A DNA stretch of 9,077 bases. Origin: Deinococcus rhizophilus (GTDB lineage Bacteria; Deinococcota; Deinococci; Deinococcales; Deinococcaceae). Both the position numbers and the translations under genes were made by a program. Positions 1 through 9,077 of this stretch are shown in pieces. The number at the start of each line of letters is the position of its first letter. The first letter of the stretch is position 1. The stretch spans positions 1 to 9,077 of the forward strand of contig NZ_JASNGB010000119.1 in assembly GCF_030271215.1 (NCBI RefSeq), read 5' to 3'. The notes beneath the pieces were generated by a model. The model made no database searches, was not told where the DNA came from, and saw nothing but the letters and a program-made list of their open reading frames with translations.

Positions 1-74
1 CGCGCCACCGCGCCGCGCACCTGCGGAGGCCGCGCCCGCCGCGCGGAAGCGTGTTCGCGCCAGTCCAGGGTCAC
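1..74 (-). CDS. 5' end of an unidentified minus-strand gene, cut by the window edge
   Basis: An open frame runs leftward off the window. A GTG at 74-72 gives about 24 residues beginning VTLDWREHASARRARPPQ, with mostly G/C third codon positions. I prefer GTG over the in-frame ATG at 92 because TACCAT (86-81) lies six bases before the GTG, the same leaderless geometry as other starts in this window. The ATG at 92 has neither a Shine-Dalgarno nor a -10 box before it. No family can be named from so short a piece, and it could be a chance open frame in GC-rich DNA. Confidence 0.35.
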   Translation of the reverse strand, partial: MTLDWREHASARRARPPQVRGAVA

Positions 75-86
75 GGGGAGATGGTA
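75..86 (-). promoter_or_regulatory. Candidate leaderless promoter of the left-edge gene
   Basis: On the minus strand TACCAT (TANNNT -10 type) is followed by CTCCCC and then GTG. The six-base gap would place the transcription start at or next to the start codon. No -35 box is evident. Support comes mainly from similarity of layout to better-supported starts at 2595, 5010 and 6885. Confidence 0.3.
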
Positions 87-135
87 GGGCATGGGGAAGG
101 AGGGGGCGAGGGGAATGGAGATGAGGGGGGTCACA

Positions 136-190
136 CGCCCCCTCACCCCCTCGCTGCGCGAGGCCCCTCTCCCGCTGGGCGAGAGGGGTC
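136..190 (+). repeat. REP-like GC-rich palindromic repeat, copy A
   Basis: The segment has a C-rich lead (CCCCCTCACCCC) and a small hairpin CTCG-CTGCG-CGAG (150-162). A second hairpin follows, with CCCCTCTC (164-171) pairing perfectly with GAGAGGGG (181-188) around a nine-base loop. Conceptual translations give the PLPLGERG-type peptide that dispersed REP-like elements of the CCCTCTCCC...GGGAGAGGG type often produce in other bacteria. Copy number in this genome cannot be seen from the window. Confidence 0.5.
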
Positions 191-400
191 AACCGCTGCT
201 GTTGCCAAAGCCGTCTTTTCCTTGTGTCAGCCGCCCGAAGCGTCCCCGCCTCGCAAGCCCATGTTCCAGGCAGACGAGCCGTTCGGCGCATCTGCGCAGA
301 GGCCTTGCGCTGGGCGGCAGGATGGCGTGGAGGGGGAAACGGGGACGGGGCAAGCGACGCCAGAAGATGGGGGAACACCCTTTGCCGAGCGCAGCGCTGC

Positions 401-459
401 TCCCCTGCCCCCTCTGCTTCGCAGCTCTACGAGTCTGGGGGAGAGGCTGGGGGTGGGGG
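401..459 (-). repeat. REP-like GC-rich repeat, copy B, inverted relative to copy A
   Basis: Read on the minus strand it begins CCCCCACCCCCAGCCTCTCC and ends in an AGAGGGGGCAGGGG segment, with a roughly 20-base middle. The lead and the CCTCTCC/GGGGAG arms match the layout of the repeat at 136-190, but the stem is less perfect. Its conceptual peptide contains PHPQPLP, another typical artefact of such repeats. It may be a degenerate or different subfamily member. Confidence 0.4.
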
Positions 460-487
460 CAAACCGCAATCAAGACCCCCTGCCCAC

Positions 488-518
488 AAAAAAAGACCCC
501 CACCCGAAGGCAGAGGCC
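488..518 (-). terminator. Intrinsic terminator of the M3 peptidase gene
   Basis: On the minus strand, 17 bases after the stop codon, GGCCUCUGCC (518-509) pairs with GGUGGGGGUC (504-495). The stem has ten consecutive pairs, including G-U wobbles, closed by a cUUCGg tetraloop (508-505). Seven U residues follow (494-488). This is a complete Rho-independent terminator in the right place and orientation. Confidence 0.82.
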
Positions 519-534
519 CAAAGCCAGACTGGAG

Positions 535-2595
<2,061 letters not shown>

Positions 2596-2608
2596 GGAGG
2601 CGAGTATA
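2596..2608 (-). promoter_or_regulatory. Leaderless promoter of the M3 peptidase gene
   Basis: On the minus strand TATACT (2608-2603) is followed by the seven bases CGCCTCC and then ATG. This gap puts transcription initiation at the A of the start codon. No ribosome binding site is possible in the seven bases. A clear -35 box is not seen, so the -10 carries most of the evidence. Confidence 0.65.
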
Positions 2609-2679
2609 GAGAGGCGGGCGGGGCGGGCCCTGCGCCAAACGGCGGATGTTCTTCACCCCGCCACCTGTGCTGTCCTGCC

Positions 2680-2824
2680 CTATGAAACGGACTCCGATTG
2701 AATCGTTGACGAAGAGATTCAGGTCCGAGCGGAGGCGAGAAGGAGAAAGGGCGGGTTCCGGGAGGTGGATTTCCTTCCGGTGGTGTCCCGGAAGTCAAGG
2801 AATTGGACGGAATCCCTATGGAAC
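2680..2824. mobile_element. Candidate 127-bp MITE-like insertion with terminal inverted repeats and 9-bp target duplication
   Basis: The element spans 2689-2815. Its ends, GGACTCCG (2689-2696) and, on the minus strand, GGATTCCG (2815-2808), begin a 22-base inverted repeat (2689-2710 against 2815-2794) that matches at 15 of 22 positions, both arms ending in TTGAC. Immediately outside are direct repeats CTATGAAAC (2680-2688) and CTATGGAAC (2816-2824), differing at one base; with two further C residues the match extends to 10 of 11. An internal perfect 8-bp inverted repeat, TTCCGGGA (2756-2763) and TCCCGGAA (2786-2793), sits near the right end. It encodes no transposase, so it would need one supplied in trans. 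Local AT content is higher than in the flanking genes. A regulatory repeat rather than a mobile one is the alternative. Confidence 0.5.
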
Positions 2825-2863
2825 GCGCCGCCCTGTCTTTCCGGGCTGCCGACGCGGAACGCT

Positions 2864-2882
2864 GGCCTGTGGCACGCAGGCC
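2864..2882. repeat. Hairpin downstream of queA
   Basis: GGCCTG (2864-2869) and CAGGCC (2877-2882) form a perfect 6-bp stem with a seven-base loop, 26 bases beyond the queA stop codon. On the minus strand no U-run follows, so it is at best a weak terminator or an mRNA 3'-end stabiliser. No better terminator for the queA transcript is visible. Confidence 0.3.
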
Positions 2883-2907
2883 GCGCAGAGGGTGAGGGCT
2901 GGCAACT

Positions 2908-4014
<1,107 letters not shown>

Positions 4015-4016
4015 GG

Positions 4017-4574
4017 TCAGACCTCGTCACCACTGGGCTTGGGGCCGTTTTTCTGGCGGGCGGGCATCAGCGCCCCGTCGAGGTCGGGAAGGTGGGTGAA
4101 GCGGTCGGCGGCGTCGATCAGCTTCTGGGCGGTGTGCTCGCGGAAGGCGATCACCTCGACCCGTTTGCCGCGCTCCTGCAACACCTCCACGATGTCGGTG
4201 AAATCGCCGTCGCCGCTGCCCAGCACGACCACGTCGAGGTGGTCCATCAGCCGCACCATGTCGGCCACGATGCCCATGTCCCAGTTGCCCTCGTAGATGG
4301 CGCGGCCGTCGGGCGCGACGTGGTGCAGGGTCAGGTTCATGCGCCGCACCTTGTAGCCCAGCGCCGAGAGCTTGTAGATGAAGGGCCGCGCGGTCGCCTC
4401 GCCCTCGCGCTCGACGGTGTACGAGATCGCGTGGACGAGTTCGCGCCCGGCCACCGCCTCGCGCAGGATCGTCTCGAAATTGACCGTGCGCTCCAGCAGG
4501 TCGCGGGCCGAGTGGTAGAGGTTCTGGGTATCGATAAAGACGCCCACGCGGGGGCGGGAAACGACGTAGTGCAT
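4017..4574 (-). CDS. NYN-domain protein (LabA-like, PIN-type nuclease fold)
   Basis: The 185-residue protein is almost entirely a NYN domain, a PIN-like fold whose characterised members are metal-dependent ribonucleases. Conserved acidic positions are in place: Asp15 in VGVFIDTQNLYHS, Asp99 in NWDMGIVADMV, and Asp122/Asp124 in VVVLGSGDGDFTDIVE, the strand-loop typical of the LabA-like group. Residue 144 begins FREHTAQKLIDAADRFTHL, the usual C-terminal helix. No membrane or signal segment is seen. I place the start at ATG 4574 because AGGAG (4587-4583) precedes it by eight bases; an in-frame ATG at 4631 adds 19 poorly conserved residues and has no such site. A possible -10 box TATCCT (4657-4652) could make a leader of about 70 bases. 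The stop is two bases from queA, so the two are co-translated; a role in RNA or tRNA turnover is an inference from fold and context only. The substrate is unknown. Confidence 0.88.
   Translation of the reverse strand: MHYVVSRPRVGVFIDTQNLYHSARDLLERTVNFETILREAVAGRELVHAISYTVEREGEATARPFIYKLSALGYKVRRMNLTLHHVAPDGRAIYEGNWDMGIVADMVRLMDHLDVVVLGSGDGDFTDIVEVLQERGKRVEVIAFREHTAQKLIDAADRFTHLPDLDGALMPARQKNGPKPSGDEV
4021..4025 (-). promoter_or_regulatory. Ribosome binding site of queA, inside the upstream gene
   Basis: GAGGT on the minus strand lies six bases before the GTG at 4014 and within the last codons of the NYN gene. It supports the GTG start and implies translational coupling, because ribosomes ending at 4017 are already on the site. 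Confidence 0.6.
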
Positions 4575-4582
4575 TGGGAGTT

Positions 4583-4587
4583 CTCCT
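4583..4587 (-). promoter_or_regulatory. Ribosome binding site that fixes the NYN gene start
   Basis: AGGAG, extended to AGGAGAA, lies eight bases before the ATG at 4574. It is the clearest Shine-Dalgarno in the window and marks this gene as leadered, unlike the leaderless genes around it. Confidence 0.65.
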
Positions 4588-4628
4588 GTTGGGTGGGGCC
4601 GGAAAAAGAGGGGGGCGGAATCAAAGCC

Positions 4629-4650
4629 CACCCGGTCGGGCGAGCGGGTG
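4629..4650. repeat. Small inverted repeat between the membrane-protein and NYN genes
   Basis: CACCCG (4629-4634) and CGGGTG (4645-4650) form a perfect 6-bp stem around a ten-base GC-rich loop. On the minus strand GGCTTTGATT follows, which is too poor in U for a firm terminator. It may attenuate read-through from the 60-residue gene or be a leader structure. Confidence 0.3.
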
Positions 4651-4686
4651 CAGGATAGGGCAAATGGCCGGAGGGGTGCGCCCGGC

Positions 4687-4869
4687 TCAGGCCCGCGCGA
4701 CCAGCCAGCCCAGCGTCAGGGCCAGCACGACGGCCGCCCCGCTGACCACGAAGAAGGGTCGCCAGGACGTGCCCTTCTCCATGACCGGGAAGGCCGTCCA
4801 GCCCAGCAGCAGCGCGAACCCGCCGAGCAGGGCGGCCAGCAGAAATCGCAGGGCGGAGTGGGGAGTCAT
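4687..4869 (-). CDS. Small two-helix membrane protein, function unknown
   Basis: The 60-residue product has two clear hydrophobic stretches, about residues 9-29 (FLLAALLGGFALLLGWTAF) and 39-58 (FFVVSGAAVVLALTLGWLV). A short polar loop VMEKGTSWRP joins them and few other residues remain. It is therefore an inner-membrane hairpin protein. I do not recognise a family. The start at ATG 4869 is chosen because TACACT (4880-4875) lies five bases upstream, and because the longer open frame before it is GC-driven and not hydrophobic. It is 112 bases upstream of the NYN gene on the same strand and may share its transcript. It diverges from the aminotransferase gene at 5010. Confidence 0.7.
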   Translation of the reverse strand: MTPHSALRFLLAALLGGFALLLGWTAFPVMEKGTSWRPFFVVSGAAVVLALTLGWLVARA

Positions 4870-4880
4870 GGGGCAGTGTA
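4870..4880 (-). promoter_or_regulatory. Leaderless promoter of the small membrane protein
   Basis: TACACT (4880-4875, TANNNT type) precedes the ATG at 4869 by five bases, GCCCC. The gap is one to two bases shorter than for the peptidase and dioxygenase genes. No convincing -35 box is visible. Confidence 0.45.
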
Positions 4881-4997
4881 AGCCTGCTCCGGTGCGGGAA
4901 GACGAGCCCTGTGTCCTCTGCGTGTCCGTGCTCAACCCAGGAGTCGCGCGGAGGCGGCCCCCTAACCAACCCCCTCCCCTCCCCGGCCCCGCGCGGG

Positions 4998-5009
4998 TAA
5001 CGTGGGGGC
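4998..5009 (+). promoter_or_regulatory. Leaderless promoter of the aminotransferase gene
   Basis: TAACGT (4998-5003) is followed by GGGGGC and ATG. The six-base spacer is identical in sequence to that before the gene at 6885. No -35 box is evident. The 128 bases separating this element from the divergent gene start at 4869 are C-rich with no further recognised site. Confidence 0.55.
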
Positions 5010-6278
<1,269 letters not shown>

Positions 6279-6331
6279 CGGGTTTCGCGCCGCTTGATTT
6301 CGCCCAGCCCTGCCCCGACCATGGCGGGGAG

Positions 6332-6817
6332 ATGCCCACCCGTTATGCCGGAACCCCCGAAGACCGTGCCGCGCTCGACGCCTATATCAAGCTGTGGCGG
6401 GCCGCGCACGCGGTCGAGACGGCGGCGCACCGGCACCTCGCGGAGCATGGCCTGACCGTCAGCCAGTTCGGGGTGCTCGAAGCCGTGTACCACCTCGGGC
6501 CGCTCAGCCAGCGCCAGCTCGCGGACAAGATCCTGCGCTCCAGCGGCAACCTCACGCTGGTGATCGACAACCTCGAACGCGACGGGCTGGTGCGCCGCGA
6601 GCGCGACGCCCACGACCGCCGGGTGACCAACGTCTTTCTGACTGAAGGAGGCGAGGCCCTGATCACGCGGGTGCTGCCGGGCCACGTGCGCGGCATCCGC
6701 GAGGTGTTCGCCGGACTCACCCCCGACGAACTCGGCCAACTTGCGGCCCTCTCGCGCAAGCTGGGGCGGTCGCTGATGGGCGAGGCGGCCGAGCTGACGC
6801 CGACGCCCCGGCGCTGA
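6332..6817 (+). CDS. MarR-family repressor, probable MhqR-like regulator of the downstream dioxygenase-esterase
   Basis: The 161-residue protein is a winged-helix MarR regulator. The HTH region runs about residues 38-110: LTVSQFGVLEAVYHLGPLSQRQLADKILRSSGNLTLVIDNLERDGLVRRERDAHDRRVTNVFLTEGG, with the DRR...LT wing typical of the family. Helices on both sides would form the dimer. It contains no cysteine, so a thiol-switch mechanism like YodB/QsrR is excluded and direct ligand binding is more likely. The start at ATG 6332 has GGGGAG directly before it, too close for a normal ribosome site, and no leaderless -10 box. It probably depends on read-through from the aminotransferase gene, 53 bases upstream, or on an undetected promoter. 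I see no copy of the 6856-6875 palindrome upstream, so autoregulation is not supported. Regulation of the next gene is inferred from adjacency and from the Firmicutes MhqR parallel. Confidence 0.88.
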   Translation: MPTRYAGTPEDRAALDAYIKLWRAAHAVETAAHRHLAEHGLTVSQFGVLEAVYHLGPLSQRQLADKILRSSGNLTLVIDNLERDGLVRRERDAHDRRVTNVFLTEGGEALITRVLPGHVRGIREVFAGLTPDELGQLAALSRKLGRSLMGEAAELTPTPRR

Positions 6818-6855
6818 CTTTCTCCCTCGCGCAAACCCCACCTGGCCCACCCAGA

Positions 6856-6875
6856 ATCGTTCAACATCGAACTAT
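6856..6875. promoter_or_regulatory. Candidate MarR operator
   Basis: ATCGTTCAACATCGAACTAT is an imperfect palindrome with 7 of 10 symmetric pairs; its core GTTC-N6-GAAC (6859-6872) has perfect outer arms. It overlaps the first bases of the -10 box TATACT (6873-6878), so a bound dimer would block RNA polymerase. Size and symmetry suit a MarR dimer. Binding is inferred. Confidence 0.5.
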
Positions 6876-6884
6876 ACTGGGGGC
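6873..6884 (+). promoter_or_regulatory. Leaderless promoter of the dioxygenase-esterase gene
   Basis: TATACT (6873-6878) is followed by GGGGGC and ATG. The hexamer is the same as that of the M3 peptidase promoter, and the six-base spacer is the same as that of the aminotransferase gene. No good -35 box is found in the 16-18 base range. It gives the enzyme a start separate from the MarR gene that ends 67 bases before it. Confidence 0.65.
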
Positions 6885-8534
6885 ATGACGACCTTCTCCC
6901 CCATTCCTGGCACCAGCCCGGTGCAGGGCCTGCACCACGTCACGGTGATGGCCTCTGACCCGCAGCGCAACATCGACTTCTACTCGGGAACGCTGGGGCA
7001 GCGGCTGGTCAAGGTGACGGTCAATTTCGACGACCCCGGCACCTACCACTTCTACTACGGCGACCTGACCGGGGGGCCGGGCACGATCATGACCCACTTT
7101 CCCTGGCCCGGCGCGAGGAGGGGCGTGCGCGGCAACGGCGAGGTCGTGGCGACCGCCTACAGCGCCCCGCGTGGCAGCGACGGGTACTGGGAGGCCCGCT
7201 TGCGCGACCACGGCTTCGCGCCGACCCGGACGGAGCGCTTCGGGCAGCCGGTCCTGACCTTCGAGGACCCCGACGGCACCTGGGTCGAGCTGGTCTTCGA
7301 GGACGGCGGGGCCGTGCAGCCCTGGCCCGCCAGCCCGGTGCCCGCCGAGCACGAGCTGCGCGGCTTCCACTCGGTGACCGCCTGGGTGGGCGACACGGGC
7401 GCGGTGCGCGAGTTGCTGGTGGGGCACCTGGGCTTCACCGAGGCCGGGAGCGAGCCGGACCCGGAAGGCACCCGCACCCGCTTCCGGGGCAGCGGCGACG
7501 GCGTGGGCCTGTACGTGGACGTGATCGAGCGGCCGGGGCAGCCGCGCGGGACCTTCGGCGCGGGCAGCATCCACCACGTCGCCCTGCGGACCCGTGACGA
7601 CGCCGAGCAGGAGGCGTATCTGGCCGGGCTGACCCAGGTCGGCTACCGCCCCACGCCCGTGCAGGACCGCCAGTACTTCCATTCCATCTACTTCCGCGAG
7701 CAAAGCGGCGTGCTGTTCGAGATCGCCACCGACGCGCCCGGCTTCGCGGACGACGAGCCGGTGGAGGAACTCGGCCAGCACCTCAAGCTCCCCGCGTGGT
7801 ACGAGGACCGCCGCGCGGCCATCGAGGCGCACGTGCCGAAAATCGTGAACCGCGAGTACGGCACCACGCTGGGCTCCCGCGACCTGAGCGCCGCCGCACC
7901 CGTCACCGGGGCCGGAGAGACGGGCACCGAGGCCCACACCGCCGGGCGGCCCCTGGGGGAAGCGCGGGTGGCGGCGGTGCTGCTGCACGGGCGGGGCGGG
8001 ACGGCGCCGGACATCCTCTCGCTGGCCGACGACCTCAACCTCAGCGCCTTCGCGTATCTCGCGCCGCAGGCACCGGGCAACACCTGGTACCCGCTGTCCT
8101 TCCTGGCCCCGGTGGAGCAGAACCAGCCGCACCTCGGGCGGGCGCTGGCGACGGTGGACGGGGTGATGGCCGAACTGGAACGCCAGGGCATCCCGCCGGA
8201 GAGGGTGGTGCTGGGCGGCTTCTCGCAGGGGGCCTGCCTCGCGCTGGAGTACGCCAGCCGCTCCGGGCGGACGCTAGGGGGCGTCTTCGCCCTCAGCGGC
8301 GGGCTGATCACGCTGGACCAGGCGGGCGACCTGTCGGGCACCCCGGTCTTCATGGGCGTGGCGCCCGACGACGCCCACATCCCCCTCCCTCGCTTTCAGG
8401 AGAGCGCCGCGCACCTGCGCTCGCGGGGGGCGGCGGTGGACGACCGGGTGTATCCGGGCCTGGGCCATTCCATCAACAAGGACGAGCTGGACGCGGTGCG
8501 GGCGATCATGGGGCGGGTGGCGGGGCAGGTGTAA
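6885..8534 (+). CDS. Fused ring-cleaving dioxygenase (VOC fold) and serine carboxylesterase/phospholipase, MhqE-MhqD-like
   Basis: One 549-residue frame joins two enzymes. Residues 12-285 are a two-module vicinal-oxygen-chelate extradiol dioxygenase of the MhqO/MhqE kind. Likely metal ligands are a His of GLHHVTVMA (17/18), a His of GSIHHVALRTRD (230/231) and Glu279 in GVLFEIATDAPGF. Such enzymes open catechol or hydroquinone rings with O2. Residues 300-320 are the usual WYEDRR...EAHVP tail, and about 330-358 form an Ala/Gly/Thr-rich linker. Residues 360-549 are an alpha/beta hydrolase of the carboxylesterase/phospholipase group: LLHGRGG (366-372), nucleophile Ser447 in GGFSQGA, Asp496 in PDDAHIP and His528 in GLGHSIN, so the triad is complete. 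Each half is about the size of the stand-alone Bacillus proteins. There is no stop, frameshift or internal start between them. It is cytosolic with no signal peptide, probably repressed by the preceding MarR protein, and ends in a strong terminator. Exact substrates are unknown. Confidence 0.93.
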   Translation: MTTFSPIPGTSPVQGLHHVTVMASDPQRNIDFYSGTLGQRLVKVTVNFDDPGTYHFYYGDLTGGPGTIMTHFPWPGARRGVRGNGEVVATAYSAPRGSDGYWEARLRDHGFAPTRTERFGQPVLTFEDPDGTWVELVFEDGGAVQPWPASPVPAEHELRGFHSVTAWVGDTGAVRELLVGHLGFTEAGSEPDPEGTRTRFRGSGDGVGLYVDVIERPGQPRGTFGAGSIHHVALRTRDDAEQEAYLAGLTQVGYRPTPVQDRQYFHSIYFREQSGVLFEIATDAPGFADDEPVEELGQHLKLPAWYEDRRAAIEAHVPKIVNREYGTTLGSRDLSAAAPVTGAGETGTEAHTAGRPLGEARVAAVLLHGRGGTAPDILSLADDLNLSAFAYLAPQAPGNTWYPLSFLAPVEQNQPHLGRALATVDGVMAELERQGIPPERVVLGGFSQGACLALEYASRSGRTLGGVFALSGGLITLDQAGDLSGTPVFMGVAPDDAHIPLPRFQESAAHLRSRGAAVDDRVYPGLGHSINKDELDAVRAIMGRVAGQV

Positions 8535-8548
8535 GCAGGTGTCATGGG

Positions 8549-8585
8549 AAGGGGGGCGCGGAAGAGATCACCCCGCGCCCCCCTT
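8549..8585. terminator. Bidirectional intrinsic terminator between convergent genes
   Basis: AAGGGGGGCGCGG (8549-8561) pairs perfectly over 13 bases with CCGCGCCCCCCTT (8573-8585) around an eleven-base loop. On the plus strand TTCTTCTGCTCC overlaps and follows the stem, a moderately U-rich tail for the dioxygenase-esterase gene. It begins 14 bases after that stop codon and ends nine bases before the stop of the minus-strand gene, so it can serve both. Confidence 0.8.
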
Positions 8586-8594
8586 CTTCTGCTC

Positions 8595-9077
8595 CTACCG
8601 CAGCCGCGCCGCCACCGGCACCACGTCCGCGTTCGGTCCCTCGAAACCGGGCGTGTAGGCCCGCACGATAAAGACGGCGCGGTTGCCCTGCACGTAGGCG
8701 CGGTCGAGGGCGTAGCGGGCGGCGCACTCGCGGCCCGGCGGCAGTGTGCGGTCGCTGTGGATGACCTGATCGCGCACCGTCAGGGTGAATCCGGCAGGCC
8801 CCTCCCCGGTCGGCAGCAGGTCTCCCCAGCGGCAGCTCGACGCCACCCGGCGCACGCTCAGGCTGACAGGCACCGGAACACTCCACAGCCGGACAGGGCG
8901 AACCAGGGCCGTCCCCGCCGCCACCCCCTCGGGCCAGACGGGGGCCATCACCGGGAAGGTCCGGGCATGGACGGGCCGGGCCACTCGCGCGGGGTTCAGG
9001 GCGTGCAGCCGCAGCACGCCCGCCTCCTGCCGCAGCAGCCGGGCCACGACCGGGGCGGGGTCGGGCGAGTCGGCCTG
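8595..9077 (-). CDS. C-terminal part of a probable DUF2259-like secreted protein, cut by the window edge
   Basis: The frame is open from the right edge to TAG at 8597-8595, giving 160 residues of the C-terminal part; the true start lies outside, so internal GTG codons such as 9047 need not be starts. The closing GNRAVFIVRAYTPGFEGPNADVVPVAARL resembles, from memory, the end of DUF2259 predicted secreted proteins (an RVYxPGFEGPDRRF-like tail). The segment is beta-rich in character, with alternating hydrophobic and polar residues. It holds two cysteines (SSCRWGD and RECAARYA) that could pair if exported. No catalytic motif is seen, and a signal peptide cannot be checked because the N-terminus is missing. 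Family assignment is tentative; that it is coding is well supported by the length and the terminator at its end. Confidence 0.72.
   Translation of the reverse strand, partial: QADSPDPAPVVARLLRQEAGVLRLHALNPARVARPVHARTFPVMAPVWPEGVAAGTALVRPVRLWSVPVPVSLSVRRVASSCRWGDLLPTGEGPAGFTLTVRDQVIHSDRTLPPGRECAARYALDRAYVQGNRAVFIVRAYTPGFEGPNADVVPVAARLR

Larger units (their letters stand above)
87..487. other. Gene-poor intergenic region with REP-like repeats
   Basis: Several frames are open here, but their translations are low-complexity Pro/Arg/Gly sequence with no family resemblance and no credible start. They read like frames opened by GC richness. The content I can support is two REP-like repeats (136-190 and 401-459), a perfect 10-bp palindrome TCTGCGCAGA at 291-300, and the terminator at the right end. 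The roughly 210 bases between the two repeats show no recognisable gene. Confidence 0.6.

Noticed and set aside
4575..4686. A preQ1 riboswitch ahead of the NYN-queA unit
   Set aside because: Only a 6-bp hairpin is present. There is no A-rich tail or pseudoknot pattern of a preQ1 aptamer near the ribosome site.
6861..8132. A 423-residue minus-strand open frame antisense to the dioxygenase domain
   Set aside because: It has no family motif and low-complexity composition, and it lies opposite a frame with conserved metal ligands.

Overview
The window looks like chromosomal DNA of a Deinococcus or close relative. This is inferred from three things: very high GC with G/C-ending codons, gene types common in that group, and repeated promoters of the leaderless kind. 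In these a TANNNT -10 box lies only 5-7 bases before the start codon. I had no database, so the genus is a judgement.

Layout, left to right. (1) 1-74: the 5' end of a minus-strand gene cut by the window edge, weakly supported. (2) 87-487: about 400 bases without a convincing gene, holding two REP-like GC-rich repeats in opposite orientation. (3) 488-2608, minus: an M3-family oligopeptidase (OpdA/PrlC type) with its own leaderless promoter and a strong UUCG-capped terminator. (4) 2609-2907: an intergenic gap holding a probable 127-bp MITE-like insertion flanked by near-identical 9-bp direct repeats. (5) 2908-4869, minus: a probable three-gene unit. It runs from a 60-residue two-helix membrane protein, through a LabA-like NYN-domain protein (PIN-like nuclease fold), to queA (queuosine tRNA modification). 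The NYN stop codon and the queA GTG start are two bases apart. (6) 5010-6278, plus, divergent from unit 5: a fold-type I PLP aminotransferase of the subgroup Ic aspartate aminotransferase kind. (7) 6332-8534, plus: a MarR-family repressor followed by one 549-residue protein that joins a ring-cleaving (VOC-fold) dioxygenase to a serine carboxylesterase/phospholipase. An imperfect palindrome overlaps the -10 box between them. (8) 8549-8585: a long hairpin terminator shared with a convergent minus-strand gene cut by the right edge, which resembles DUF2259 secreted proteins.

The most interesting unit is (7). In Firmicutes the MarR-type repressor MhqR controls separate genes for a quinone/hydroquinone ring-cleaving dioxygenase (MhqE/MhqO) and a hydrolase (MhqD). 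Here the same three functions appear as a repressor plus a single fused two-domain enzyme, with a plausible operator at the enzyme's promoter. This suggests a compact quinone or catechol detoxification module. The second notable signal is that five translation starts in 9 kb share the leaderless promoter geometry. The rest is mostly housekeeping.
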